Source: Oryzibacter oryziterrae (lineage in GTDB: Bacteria; Pseudomonadota; Alphaproteobacteria; Rhizobiales; Pleomorphomonadaceae). From it: a DNA stretch of 64,000 bases. Every line of letters begins with the position of its first letter. Positions within the stretch are counted from its first letter, which is position 1. A program made the position numbers and the translations under genes. The stretch is taken from assembly GCF_021864535.1 (NCBI RefSeq), contig NZ_JAKJIC010000017.1, positions 1 through 64,000 on the forward strand, given 5' to 3'. Positions 15,569-24,071 of the stretch are shown here, piece by piece. The notes below the pieces were generated by a model. It saw only the letters and a program-made list of their open reading frames with translations. It made no database searches and was not told the DNA's origin.

Positions 15569-16834
15569 ATGGCCGGTCGCCTCGCAACGCTTTTCGCCCT
15601 CGTCGGCCTGGCTCTCGGCCTCGCGCTGAGCCCGGCCGCCGCCCGCGTGACGCTGAAGCGCGGCGTCAACTTCGAGGCCTGGCAGACCTGGACCAACCGC
15701 AGCGCCTTCCTCGACGCCGGCTATGACCGGACCAACTTCCCCGACTGGTCGGCCAAGGTGAGCGACGCGCAGCTGACGGCGCTGCGGGCGCAGGGCTTCG
15801 ATTTCGTGCGCGTCAACGTGGATCCGTCCCCCATGTTCTGGGTGGGCGAGAGCGGCGCCGACGCGCTGATCGAGCGGGTGATCGCCGCCACACAGCGCCT
15901 GCAGGCGGCGGGTTTCACCGTGATCGTCGACCTGCATCTGCTGCCGGAAATGGACGATCGGCCCGACGGCCTGCACGACGTGCTTGGCACCGGCGATCGC
16001 GAGCAGAGGCTGTTCGACGCCTATGTGGTGCTGGTGGGCAAGGTGGCGGGCCGGCTCGCCCAGCTGCCTGCCGACCGCACGGCGCTGGAGCCAATCAACG
16101 AACCCGATCAGGACTGGTTCTCGCATATCTCGCTGACCGACCGCTGGCCGGCCCAGCTTGCCGCTCTTGAAGGGGCCGCGCGCGCGGCGGCGCCCAAGCT
16201 GACGCTGATCCTGCCGGGCGGTCGCTCGGCCGGCATCGACGGCCTCCTGCGGCTCGATCCCGCACCCTTCTCCGGCGATCCCGAGATCATCTGGACCTTC
16301 CATTATTACGAGCCGATGTCGATCACCCATGCCGGCCAGCCCTGGGAGGAGACACCGGCGCGCTTTCTCACGCATCTGCCCTATCCGGCCAGCGCGATCG
16401 ATGACGCTGCGGCCACCAGGCTCCTGAAAGCTGCGGACAAGACCCTCGCGGCTGTGATCGCCGACGCCGGGCGGCGCGATGATCTGAAAGCCGGCGTTGC
16501 CAAGGCGCTCGACGACTATCGCGCGTCCGGCGCCAGCCCCGAGGCCATCGCCGCCGATTTTGCCCGCGTCACCGACTGGGCGAACCGCAACGGCATCACG
16601 CCCGACCGCATCCTGCTGGGCGAGTTCGGCGCCTTCCAGGATCAGGCCCTGCCGGAGGCCCGCCTTGCCATCTTCAAGGCGACGCGGCAGGCGGCCGAAG
16701 CGGCCGGCTTCAGCTGGGCGATCTACACCGCCGGTCTTGCCAAGGCGCATAACTCCTTCGGCATCCTTGAGGACACCGAAACGCTCACCGTCGAACCCGG
16801 CGTCAAGGACGCGCTCGGGCTTGCGGGCAACTGA
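15569..16834 (+). CDS. Secreted glycoside hydrolase family 5-like (cellulase-type)
   Basis: A 421-residue secreted protein. The signal peptide ends near residue 25 (SPAAA-R). The mature part starts with KRGVNFEAW and folds as a (beta/alpha)8 barrel with GH5 landmarks: GFDFVRVNVDP, VIVDLHLLPE, the acid/base Glu178 in EPINEPD and the nucleophile Glu352 in LLGEFGAF. AAGGAGAG lies just before the ATG at 15569, so this start is preferred over one nine codons upstream. It should cleave a beta-glucan-type polysaccharide or an exopolysaccharide outside the cytoplasm; endoglucanase is the default guess. It has no carbohydrate-binding module and no operon partner. Confidence 0.85.
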   Translation: MAGRLATLFALVGLALGLALSPAAARVTLKRGVNFEAWQTWTNRSAFLDAGYDRTNFPDWSAKVSDAQLTALRAQGFDFVRVNVDPSPMFWVGESGADALIERVIAATQRLQAAGFTVIVDLHLLPEMDDRPDGLHDVLGTGDREQRLFDAYVVLVGKVAGRLAQLPADRTALEPINEPDQDWFSHISLTDRWPAQLAALEGAARAAAPKLTLILPGGRSAGIDGLLRLDPAPFSGDPEIIWTFHYYEPMSITHAGQPWEETPARFLTHLPYPASAIDDAAATRLLKAADKTLAAVIADAGRRDDLKAGVAKALDDYRASGASPEAIAADFARVTDWANRNGITPDRILLGEFGAFQDQALPEARLAIFKATRQAAEAAGFSWAIYTAGLAKAHNSFGILEDTETLTVEPGVKDALGLAGN

Positions 16835-16926
16835 GCACGGTCCATCACGACAGTGAATCCATGCCAAGGGATTGATTCAGAAGTCTCATTGGACGGGACG
16901 GCGGTGCGGGTGCGACTCTCCCGGCC

Positions 16927-17163
16927 ATGCCAGCCGCACACCACCTGCACCGCCTCGATCCCAGCCGCAACATGGCGCGCTTCTATGCCCTGACCGTGGA
17001 GACGACGCTGTTCGGTCCGGCGCTGGTCAGCCGCTGGGGCCGCATCGGTACCGGCGGTCAGCGGCGCACCGAACTGCAGGACGACCTCGCCGCCGCCCAG
17101 GCGGCACTGGAGCGGCGCCTGCGGCAGAAGCGCAAGCGCGGCTATCGCGACGTCGCGCCGTGA
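16927..17163 (+). CDS. WGR domain protein
   Basis: A 78-residue protein made of a single WGR domain: ARFYALTVETTLFGPALVSRWGRIGTGGQ contains the name-giving Trp-Gly-Arg, followed by a charged helix. WGR domains bind nucleic acids in PARPs and in bacterial polyA-polymerase-like or MolR proteins, and stand-alone versions are common in rhizobia with unknown roles. It begins 93 bases after the GH5 gene and ends convergent to the acetyltransferase. Confidence 0.85.
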   Translation: MPAAHHLHRLDPSRNMARFYALTVETTLFGPALVSRWGRIGTGGQRRTELQDDLAAAQAALERRLRQKRKRGYRDVAP

Positions 17164-17178
17164 GGCGGTCAAGCCAGG

Positions 17179-17676
17179 TCAGCGGATCTCCAGCCGCATC
17201 AGGATCTCGTCGTGAAAGGTATCGCCGATGCGTAGCGCCTCCGCTTCGCGTGCCCAGGCGACGAAGCCGACGCTTTCATAGAGACGGCGCGCCGGCAGGT
17301 TCTCCGCCTCGACCGCGAGACGCAGCGAGCGCACTTCGGGCCCCGCTTCGGCGATCGCCGCCGTCAACAGCCGCCGGCCGATGCCCCGTCCGCGCGCTGC
17401 CGGACGCACATACATACCCCAGATGCTGCCGATGTGGACGGTCTTCACGCGGTTCGAGCGCTGCAGCCCCACCATGCCGACGAGGCCCGCCACCGTCAGC
17501 GCGCCGATGACATGCGTATCGACGAGACGGGTGGCGAACTCGGCCATGGAGCGTGGCGCTTCCTCTTCCCAGGACGAACCGAAGGCCTGCGGCTCCAGGC
17601 GCAGCGCTTCAAGACGCAGATCGCGATAGGCGGGCGCGTCGTCGCCGGAGAGGCGGCGGAGCGAAAGACTGTCCAT
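17179..17676 (-). CDS. GNAT family N-acetyltransferase
   Basis: A 165-residue GNAT enzyme. The acetyl-CoA-binding motif A is GMYVRPAARGRGIGRRLLTAAI, preceded by the beta-4 strand and followed by LRLAVEAENLPARRLYESVGF. The ATG at 17676 has GAGGA at suitable spacing; a GTG 14 codons upstream is less likely. The acceptor (small molecule, peptide or protein) is unknown. It lies between unrelated genes, all separated by small gaps. Confidence 0.88.
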   Translation of the reverse strand: MDSLSLRRLSGDDAPAYRDLRLEALRLEPQAFGSSWEEEAPRSMAEFATRLVDTHVIGALTVAGLVGMVGLQRSNRVKTVHIGSIWGMYVRPAARGRGIGRRLLTAAIAEAGPEVRSLRLAVEAENLPARRLYESVGFVAWAREAEALRIGDTFHDEILMRLEIR

Positions 17677-17734
17677 GCCGGGGTCCTCGAAATGCGGCGC
17701 CACTGCAGCGCGTTTCACGGGAGATGTCGATCCC

Positions 17735-18634
17735 CTATCCCCGATGGGTCTGCATCGCGGCGAGCAGGCTGATGCGGGCCGAGCGCAGGTGCTTGGTGAC
17801 CGCGGCGCGGATCAGCAGGGGGTCGCGGGTCCACAGCGCCGCGATATAATCGAGGTGCTCGCGCAGGGCGACGGCGTTGCGCTCGTTCTCGTCGGCGCGG
17901 CTCCACTGGTAGTGATAGTGGAAGATGAAGGTCTTGATATCGTTGAAATTGTCGACGAAGCGGTTCTTGAGGGCCGCGTTGATCAGGCTGTGGAACTCCT
18001 GGTCGAGATGCGGGAACAGATGGCCGGTGGCGGCGAAATCGGCCTGCATGTCGCGATGACGCTGTTCGAGGGCGCCAAGCTCGCTCCAGGCGGGGTCGTC
18101 GAGCGCGAGACCGGCGAAGGCCTCGGCGGCGCGCACCTCGATCATCTCGCGAAAGTCGGAGAGTTCGCGGGCAAAATCCTGGTCGAAGCCCAGGAACACC
18201 CAGCCGCCGTTGGCCTGGCGCTCGATCAGGCCATACTGCCGGAAGCCTTCGAGATATTCGCGCACCACGGTGGGCGAGACCGCCAGGCGGCGGGCGATGT
18301 CGGCGGTGCTGATCAGCTGGCCCGGCACGATGGCCTCGATCTGGATCAGCTCCATGAAACCGCGCTCGACGATCTCGCGGCCGGCCTCGGTCTCCGAATC
18401 GGGAAAGTGATCGACGGCGGCGGGCAGGCGCAGGATCAGCCGCCCCTCGGCCATCTGCCGGCCGACGATGCCGGCTGTGGACAGCTGATCGACGATCTTG
18501 CGCGCCGTGGTGCGGCTCACGTCCAGTTCGCGGGTTATGGCAATCTCACCGGGAAGTGCAGCGCCCACGCCGACGTCCGCAATCAGCGCCAGCATCTGGT
18601 TATAGGCCCGTTTGAAAATGGCGTCGCTGCGCAT
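17735..18634 (-). CDS. GntR/FadR-type regulator with two winged-helix domains
   Basis: A 299-residue regulator. Residues ~5-70 form a GntR winged helix (LPGEIAITRELDVSRTTARKIVDQLSTAGIV). Residues ~90-150 form a second winged helix (ISTADIARRLAVSPTVVREYLEGFRQYGLIERQ). Residues ~155-295 are an FCD ligand domain with metal-binding His residues (HRDMQ, LDQEFHSLI, REHLDYI). GGGAG precedes the ATG at 18634. It is divergent from the five-enzyme sugar-acid operon starting at 19245 and is its likely repressor; the ligand would be a sugar acid such as a galactonate or KDG. Confidence 0.85.
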   Translation of the reverse strand: MRSDAIFKRAYNQMLALIADVGVGAALPGEIAITRELDVSRTTARKIVDQLSTAGIVGRQMAEGRLILRLPAAVDHFPDSETEAGREIVERGFMELIQIEAIVPGQLISTADIARRLAVSPTVVREYLEGFRQYGLIERQANGGWVFLGFDQDFARELSDFREMIEVRAAEAFAGLALDDPAWSELGALEQRHRDMQADFAATGHLFPHLDQEFHSLINAALKNRFVDNFNDIKTFIFHYHYQWSRADENERNAVALREHLDYIAALWTRDPLLIRAAVTKHLRSARISLLAAMQTHRG

Positions 18635-19244
18635 CAAGACTCCCGTCTGGTCATTGTCCGGCGATCGGCCTCGGGCGGCGGACGAACAGAGCCGCACGAG
18701 GGCCTTGAGCATCGGGGGCAAGTCATTGGCTGGACGCAGAAAAATCAGCGCGACAACCGGTCGGCCCACCCCCAGAGCCAGCCAGACTACCGTCACAACA
18801 TAAAAGATAAAAATACCAACGCCAAGCCGAATTCGTCCACGAAGCCGACGAATCCGGCCTTGTCTCACGTACTACGCGACCCTCCCGACCGCAGATCGGA
18901 ACACAGCCTTGGTATTTCTCGCAATATTCAATCCTTTTTCAAGCCCTGCGCGCAGTTTTGCGGACCGCCTTTGGTTTGACTTGCGGATTGGAAAAGATTA
19001 TAGACATGCCAACGAAAACAGAAGGAAACGCCAAGCGGGAGGGCAGTGGCGCGCGCTGGAGCGGAGGATTCCGGCAATCCGTGCAGGATGCAGACGCGGC
19101 GATGATCCATCAGCATCCTGGGACCGTTCAAGGCTGATTTCCCGCGATCCGGTACGCCAGCCGCCCAAGCACTGCAAAATTCCCGTCTCAGGTGTTCCAA
19201 ATTGTTTTTCTGAACGCGTGATCTCGCCGAGCAAGCAGGGTTCC
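18635..19244. other. 610-base divergent regulatory region
   Basis: It separates the GntR gene from the sugar-acid operon. It holds the promoter at 18976-19004 and AT-rich stretches at 18800-18830 and 18915-18950 that may hold the gntR promoter or an operator. The transcript from that promoter would have a leader of about 230 bases. A 43-codon frame at 19006 has no ribosome-binding site or recognisable features, so I do not call it a gene. Confidence 0.5.
18976..19004 (+). promoter_or_regulatory. Sigma-70-type promoter of the L-galactose-like operon
   Basis: TTGACT at 18976-18981 and TATAGA at 18999-19004 are separated by exactly 17 bases, an excellent housekeeping promoter in the direction of the amidohydrolase gene. 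Confidence 0.6.
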
Positions 19245-20087
19245 ATGACCATCATCGACGCCCATCACCACTTCTGGAACCCCGACGACGGGGATTATGG
19301 CTGGCTGTCGGGGCCTTACGCCCCGCTGCGCCGGGTGTTCACGCCCGACGATCTGCGCCCCGAACTGCAGGCCGGCGGCGTGTCGGCCAGCGTGCTGGTG
19401 CAGACCTGGTCGAGCGAGGCGGAGACCGTCCGCTTCCTCGAACTGGCCGAGACCACCGACTATATCGCCGGCGTGGTCGGCTGGGTCGACCTGACGGCGC
19501 CGGACGTGGCCCAGCGCATCGCCACCCTCCGGGCCGGTCGCGGCGGCCGCTTCCTCAAGGGCATCCGCCATCAGGTCCACAATGAGGAGGACGAGAACTG
19601 GCTGCTGCGCGACGACGTGCGGCGCGGTCTTGCCGCCGTCGAGGCCGCCGGCCTCGTCTACGATCTTCTGCTGCGCCCGCGCGAATTGCCGGCGGCGCTG
19701 AAGACGGTGCAAGACTTCCCCAGGCTCAAGTTCGTCATCGACCATATCGCCAAGCCCGACATCAAGGCCAAGGCCTTCGCGCCCTGGGCCGAGCGCATGC
19801 GCCCCTTCGCCGCCGAGCGCGGCCATGTGTGGTGCAAGCTCTCCGGCATGGTCACCGAGGCCGACTGGGAGCATTGGACCGCGGCCGATCTCCAGCCCTA
19901 TGTGGATGAAGTGCTGGCCATCTTCGGCGCCGACCGCTGCCTCTACGGCTCGGACTGGCCGGTCTGCCGGGTGGCCGGCGGCTATGCCAGGGTGCTCGGC
20001 GCCCTCAAGACCTGCATTGCCGGCCTGCCGGAAACCGACCGAGCCGCCATCCTCGCCGGCTCGGCGCGCACGCTCTACGACCTGTGA
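19245..20087 (+). CDS. Amidohydrolase-2 (COG3618) sugar lactonase, probable L-galactonolactonase/L-fuconolactonase
   Basis: A 280-residue metal-dependent hydrolase of the COG3618 lactonase group. The metal ligands are visible: HxH in DAHHHFWNP (His7, His9), VIDHIAKP, and the terminal Asp in LYGSDWPVC. Relatives open L-fucono-, L-rhamnono- or L-galactono-1,5-lactones. Here the next genes are a sugar dehydrogenase, a zinc dehydrogenase, UxaB and UxaA, an order that fits hydrolysis of an L-galactonolactone. The ATG at 19245 is followed by the canonical first strand TIIDAHHHFW. It is the first gene of the operon, separated from the next by 12 bases. Confidence 0.85.
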   Translation: MTIIDAHHHFWNPDDGDYGWLSGPYAPLRRVFTPDDLRPELQAGGVSASVLVQTWSSEAETVRFLELAETTDYIAGVVGWVDLTAPDVAQRIATLRAGRGGRFLKGIRHQVHNEEDENWLLRDDVRRGLAAVEAAGLVYDLLLRPRELPAALKTVQDFPRLKFVIDHIAKPDIKAKAFAPWAERMRPFAAERGHVWCKLSGMVTEADWEHWTAADLQPYVDEVLAIFGADRCLYGSDWPVCRVAGGYARVLGALKTCIAGLPETDRAAILAGSARTLYDL

Positions 20088-20099
20088 TCGGAACGCTCG

Positions 20100-21122
20100 A
20101 TGACCACCGATATCGCCGCCGGCTCTTCCCTGTCGGTCAAACCCTTGTCCGAACGCTTCGGCTTCGGCGCCAGCGGCCTCGGCACGCTCACCTGGGACGT
20201 GCCCGACGATGTGGCGCAAGCGATCCTCGAAGAGGCCTGGGCCGCAGGATTCCGCTATTACGACACCTCGCCGCTCTATGGCTTCGGGCTCAGCGAGTTG
20301 AGGCTCGGCCGCTTCCTGCGCGACAAGCCGCGCGCCGACTATCTGCTCTCCACCAAGATCGGTCGCTATTTCGTGGCCCCGAAGCCCGGCGAGGCGATCG
20401 CGCGCGGCGGCTGGGTGCGGCCATCGCCGCTCAAACCCGTGCTCGACTTCACCTATGACGGGGTGATGCGCTCGCTCGAACAGTCGCATGTGCGGCTCGG
20501 GGTGTCGGTGATCGACATCGTCTATATCCACGACATCGACCGCCGCAATCTCGGCGCCGACTTCGACCGGCATTATCGCGACCTGCTCGCCTCCGGCTAC
20601 AAGGCGCTCGACGAGTTGCGCCGGGCCGGCGTGGTCAAGGCCATCGGCGCCGGCCTCAACGAGGCCGATGTGGCCGCCGACCTCATCGCCGAGATCGACC
20701 TCGATCTCGTGATGCTGGCCGGCCGCTATACGCTGCTCGAACAGCCCGCCCTCGACGATTTCCTGCCCGAGGCCGAGAAGCGCGGCGTCGGTGTGGTCGA
20801 TGTCGGCGTGTTCAATTCGGGCATCCTGGTCAAGCCGCCGGAAGCGGGCGGCAATTACGACTATGGCGCCGCGCCGGTCGAGATCGTCGAGCGGGCGCGC
20901 GCCATCAAGGCCACCTGCGCCGAGTTCGGCGTGGAGATGCCGGCGGCCGCCGTGCAGTTCCCCTTCGGCCACAAGGCCGTGCAGGCGGTGCTGGTCGGCA
21001 TGAGCAAGCTGCCGGCCGTGCGGCAGAATATGGACTGGTACAAGGCGAAGATCCCGGCCGAACTCTGGGCCGAACTCAAGCGGCGCGGCCTCCTAGCGGA
21101 AAGCGCGCCGACACCGGCCTGA
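20100..21122 (+). CDS. Aldo/keto reductase, probable L-galactose/L-fucose (aldose 1-) dehydrogenase
   Basis: A 340-residue AKR barrel enzyme with the catalytic tetrad Asp55, Tyr60 (DTSPLYG), Lys86 (STKIGR) and His144 (YIHDID). It belongs to the D-threo-aldose 1-dehydrogenase / L-fucose dehydrogenase / pyridoxal 4-dehydrogenase group, which oxidises the C1 hydroxyl of sugars such as L-galactose and L-fucose with NAD(P). Placement just after a sugar lactonase fits the first step of the pathway: sugar to lactone, then lactone to acid. The exact sugar is inferred from the full operon. Confidence 0.85.
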   Translation: MTTDIAAGSSLSVKPLSERFGFGASGLGTLTWDVPDDVAQAILEEAWAAGFRYYDTSPLYGFGLSELRLGRFLRDKPRADYLLSTKIGRYFVAPKPGEAIARGGWVRPSPLKPVLDFTYDGVMRSLEQSHVRLGVSVIDIVYIHDIDRRNLGADFDRHYRDLLASGYKALDELRRAGVVKAIGAGLNEADVAADLIAEIDLDLVMLAGRYTLLEQPALDDFLPEAEKRGVGVVDVGVFNSGILVKPPEAGGNYDYGAAPVEIVERARAIKATCAEFGVEMPAAAVQFPFGHKAVQAVLVGMSKLPAVRQNMDWYKAKIPAELWAELKRRGLLAESAPTPA

Positions 21123-21199
21123 CCGGACTGGACACCACCCTAGAGATCGGCCGAAAGGCCACCTGTCCGGGACGGGCAGGGCAGATGAGGAATGAGATC

Positions 21200-22213
21200 A
21201 TGCGGGCATTGATGATTGAAGGCGTTGGCCAGTCGGCCCTTCGCGACGTGGCCGACCCGGTGCCGGGCGCCGGCGAGGTACTGATCGCGGTCAAGCACGT
21301 GGGCCTGTGCGGTTCCGACCTGTCCACCTTCAGCGGCCTCAACCCGCTGGTCAGCCTGCCGCGCATTCCCGGACACGAGATCGGCGCCGAGATCGTCTGT
21401 ACCGGCGTCGACGTGCCCGCCGACTACGCGCCGGGCAAGCGCGTCATCGTCATTCCCTATACCGCCTGCGGCACCTGCTCGTCCTGCCGCCAGGGCCGGG
21501 TGAACGCCTGCCGCACCAACAAGACGCTGGGCGTGCAGCAGAACGGCGGTCTCGCCGAGCGCTTCGTGCTGCCCTATGGCAAGCTGATCCTCAACGACAA
21601 GCTGCCGCCGCGCCATCTGGCGCTGGTCGAGCCGCTGTCGGTGGGCTTCCACGCCGCCGCCCGTGGCCGCGTCAAGGCCGGTGACCGCGTGGCGGTGATC
21701 GGCTGCGGCATGATCGGCATGGGCGCGGTGGCGGGCGCGGTGACGCGCGGCGCCGAGGTGATCGCCATCGACATCGGCGACAAGACGCAGATGGCGCTGC
21801 GCTATGGCGCGCGCCATGCCATCGATGCGGCCAAGGAAGACGTGGTCGCCCGCGTCAACGAGATCACCGGCGGCGACGGCGCCGACGTGGTGATCGAGGC
21901 GGTCGGCCTGCCGGCCACCTTCACCCAGTCGATCGACATCGCCTGCTTCTCGGGCCGCGTGGTCTACATCGGCTATTCCAAGGCGCCGGTGAGCTACGAG
22001 ACCAAGTGGTTCAACATGAAGGAGCTCGACATCATGGGCTCGCGCAACGCCACCATCGACGACTTCCAGGCGGTGATCACCTATCTCGAAGGTCTCGGCC
22101 ATGCGCCCGACGATCTCATCTCCAAGGTGTTCCCCTTTGCCGACGCCGACCAGGCGCTGCCCTACTGGGCCGAGAACCGGGCCCAGACGCTGAAAGTGAT
22201 GATCGAGCTGTAA
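21200..22213 (+). CDS. Zinc-dependent dehydrogenase, probable L-galactonate 5-dehydrogenase (LgoD-like)
   Basis: A 337-residue medium-chain dehydrogenase. The catalytic zinc ligands are Cys37 (GLCGSD) and His59-Glu60 (GHE), and the structural zinc cysteines are in TACGTCSSCRQGRVNAC. The NAD-binding VIGCGMIGMGA motif follows. It resembles sorbitol/threonine/L-galactonate dehydrogenases. UxaB directly downstream consumes D-tagaturonate, the product of L-galactonate C5 oxidation, so that reaction is the best fit. The ATG at 21200 has GAGGAA eight bases upstream; another ATG five codons earlier lacks this. An alternative reading is L-fuconate or another polyol oxidation. Confidence 0.82.
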   Translation: MRALMIEGVGQSALRDVADPVPGAGEVLIAVKHVGLCGSDLSTFSGLNPLVSLPRIPGHEIGAEIVCTGVDVPADYAPGKRVIVIPYTACGTCSSCRQGRVNACRTNKTLGVQQNGGLAERFVLPYGKLILNDKLPPRHLALVEPLSVGFHAAARGRVKAGDRVAVIGCGMIGMGAVAGAVTRGAEVIAIDIGDKTQMALRYGARHAIDAAKEDVVARVNEITGGDGADVVIEAVGLPATFTQSIDIACFSGRVVYIGYSKAPVSYETKWFNMKELDIMGSRNATIDDFQAVITYLEGLGHAPDDLISKVFPFADADQALPYWAENRAQTLKVMIEL

Positions 22214-22250
22214 TACCGCCGGCCGAACCGGCCGCATCCAGGAGACTATC

Positions 22251-23723
22251 ATGACCGCTCCCCTCTCCGCCGCCCAGCTCGGCGGCCGATCCCGGCCGAC
22301 CGAACGGATCCTGCAATTCGGTGAAGGCAACTTCCTGCGCGCCTTCGTCGACTGGAAGATCGACCGCATGAACGAGGCCGGCGGGCTCGACTGGGGCGTG
22401 GTGCTGGTGCGGCCGATCGCGGCGGGCAATCCGCGCTGGCTGAACGAACAGGACGGTGTCTACACCGTGCTGTCGCGCGGCGTCGCCGACGACGGCTCCA
22501 AGGTGTCCGAGGCCCGCCTCGTCGCCTGCGTACGTCGGGAAATCGGCGCGCACGACCATTGGGCCGAGGTGCTGAAGCTCGCCCGCAACCCCGACATCAC
22601 CGTCGTGGTCTCCAACACCACCGACGCCGGCATCGCCTATGTCGCCTCGGTGACATATGACGACGCGCCGCAGGCCTCCTTCCCCGGCAAGATGACGCGC
22701 CTGTTGCACGAGCGCTGGACGGCCTTCGGCGGCAAGCCCGAGGCCGGCTGGCAGATGCTCGCCTGCGAGCTGATCGACCACAATGGCGACGAGCTCCGCC
22801 GCATCGTGTTGCAGCACGCCGAGGAATGGGGGCTGGAGCCGGCCTTCATCGCCTGGGTGAAGGAGCACAACGCCTTCTACAACACGCTGGTCGACCGCAT
22901 CGTGCCGGGCTATCCGCGCGCCGAAGCCGAGGCGCTGGCTGAGGAACTGGGCTATGTCGACGCCTTCATGACCACGGGCGAACTCTTCCACTTCTTCGTC
23001 ATCGAGCGCCAGCCGGGCCAGCCCCCCTTGCGCCTGCCGCTCGCCGAGCATGACCCGCAAACCATCGTGGTGCCGGACGCGACGCCCTACAAGGCGCGCA
23101 AGGTGGCGATCCTCAACGGCGCCCATACCGCGCTCTGCCCGCTGGCGCTGATCTCGGGCGTGCCGACCGTCGGCGAAGCGGTGACCACCAGGGTGGGCGC
23201 GAATTTCCTCGATCGGCTGCTGAATGAAGAGGTCATCCCCTTCCTGACGCTGCCGAAGGACGAGCTGGAAGCCTTCGCCGCCGCGGTGCTCAGGCGCTTC
23301 GCCAACCCCTATATCCGCCATCTGTGGCACGACATTTCGCTGAACGGCCTCGTCAAATACCAGACGCGCAATCTCGACCGCCTGACCGCCTACATGGCGC
23401 GTCACGGCAAGCCGGCGCCCTTGCAGGCGCTGTCGCTGGCGGCCTGGCTGGTGTTCTATCTCGGCCGCTTCCCCGGCGCCGAGGCGCTGGCCCCGCGCGA
23501 CAGTGCGGCGATCCTCGACAAGGTCAAGGCGATCGGCGCGCTCGACGACGGCACGCCGGCAGGGCGGCTCGCCATGGTCTCGGCCTATCTCGGCGAGACC
23601 GCCTTCTGGGGCAAGTCGATCGATACGCCGGAGCTCAGAACCGCCGTGCTCGCCGATTTCGTCGAGCTGACGGCCGCGCCGATGAGCTTCGACCGCCTCG
23701 CCGCCATCCTCGCCACGCATTGA
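22251..23723 (+). CDS. uxaB: Tagaturonate reductase (altronate oxidoreductase)
   Basis: A 490-residue mannitol-dehydrogenase-family enzyme. The opening QFGEGNFLRAFVDW and the core KARKVAILNGAHTALCPLAL are characteristic of UxaB, which interconverts D-tagaturonate and D-altronate with NADH. It sits between a zinc dehydrogenase and altronate dehydratase, so it carries the fourth step toward 2-keto-3-deoxygluconate. AGGAG lies close before the ATG. In galacturonate users UxaC isomerase feeds this enzyme; no uxaC is visible here, which supports entry through L-galactonate. Confidence 0.9.
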   Translation: MTAPLSAAQLGGRSRPTERILQFGEGNFLRAFVDWKIDRMNEAGGLDWGVVLVRPIAAGNPRWLNEQDGVYTVLSRGVADDGSKVSEARLVACVRREIGAHDHWAEVLKLARNPDITVVVSNTTDAGIAYVASVTYDDAPQASFPGKMTRLLHERWTAFGGKPEAGWQMLACELIDHNGDELRRIVLQHAEEWGLEPAFIAWVKEHNAFYNTLVDRIVPGYPRAEAEALAEELGYVDAFMTTGELFHFFVIERQPGQPPLRLPLAEHDPQTIVVPDATPYKARKVAILNGAHTALCPLALISGVPTVGEAVTTRVGANFLDRLLNEEVIPFLTLPKDELEAFAAAVLRRFANPYIRHLWHDISLNGLVKYQTRNLDRLTAYMARHGKPAPLQALSLAAWLVFYLGRFPGAEALAPRDSAAILDKVKAIGALDDGTPAGRLAMVSAYLGETAFWGKSIDTPELRTAVLADFVELTAAPMSFDRLAAILATH

Positions 23724-23743
23724 TGGCAAATCTCTGAAATTAC

Positions 23744-23784
23744 TTCGAATTTCTCATCTGCATCGAGGGCATGGGAAGTTCGAA
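23744..23784. repeat. Dispersed long hairpin, copy A
   Basis: TTCGAATTTCTCATCTGC, then TCGAGG and GCATGGGAAGTTCGAA, form a near-perfect 17-bp stem. Related copies are at 37431 and 42481. It lies 20 bases past the uxaB stop, inside the operon, and may reduce read-through into uxaA or stabilise the upstream mRNA. Confidence 0.75.
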
Positions 23785-23836
23785 GGTGGAATAGCCAGAC
23801 AACCGGGTGAGGGCAACGCAGGCTGCAACGGTGGTC

Positions 23837-23971
23837 AACCCCTCTCTCCCACTCTCCCCCGCAAGGGGGGAGAGGGCCCGAGTTGTTTCCATTCAGAGCC
23901 GAATGAGGTTCGCACTGCTCAGCTCAACGCGCTCTCTCCCCCCTTGCGGGGGAGAGTGGGAGAGAGGGGTT
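23837..23971. repeat. 38-base perfect inverted repeat (CCCCTCTCTCCC family)
   Basis: The left arm 23837-23874 and right arm 23934-23971 are exact reverse complements, and each arm also contains the small palindrome CCCCCGCAAGGGGG. The gap 23724-24071 between uxaB and uxaA consists mostly of this and the hairpin at 23744. Members of the same family occur at 48857, 62917 and 63131. Confidence 0.8.
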
Positions 23972-24071
23972 CAAACGAGCCCATCCGGGATAGCTGCTGA
24001 CGCGATTGCCCTCGGTGGAACATCGACGTCCGGTTTCAACGCCAGTCGGCATCAGAACGCAAAGGACCACC

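Noticed and set aside
19006-19137. 43-codon frame just after the sugar-acid operon promoter
   Set aside because: It starts two bases after the -10 box, so it would lie outside or at the very tip of the transcript.
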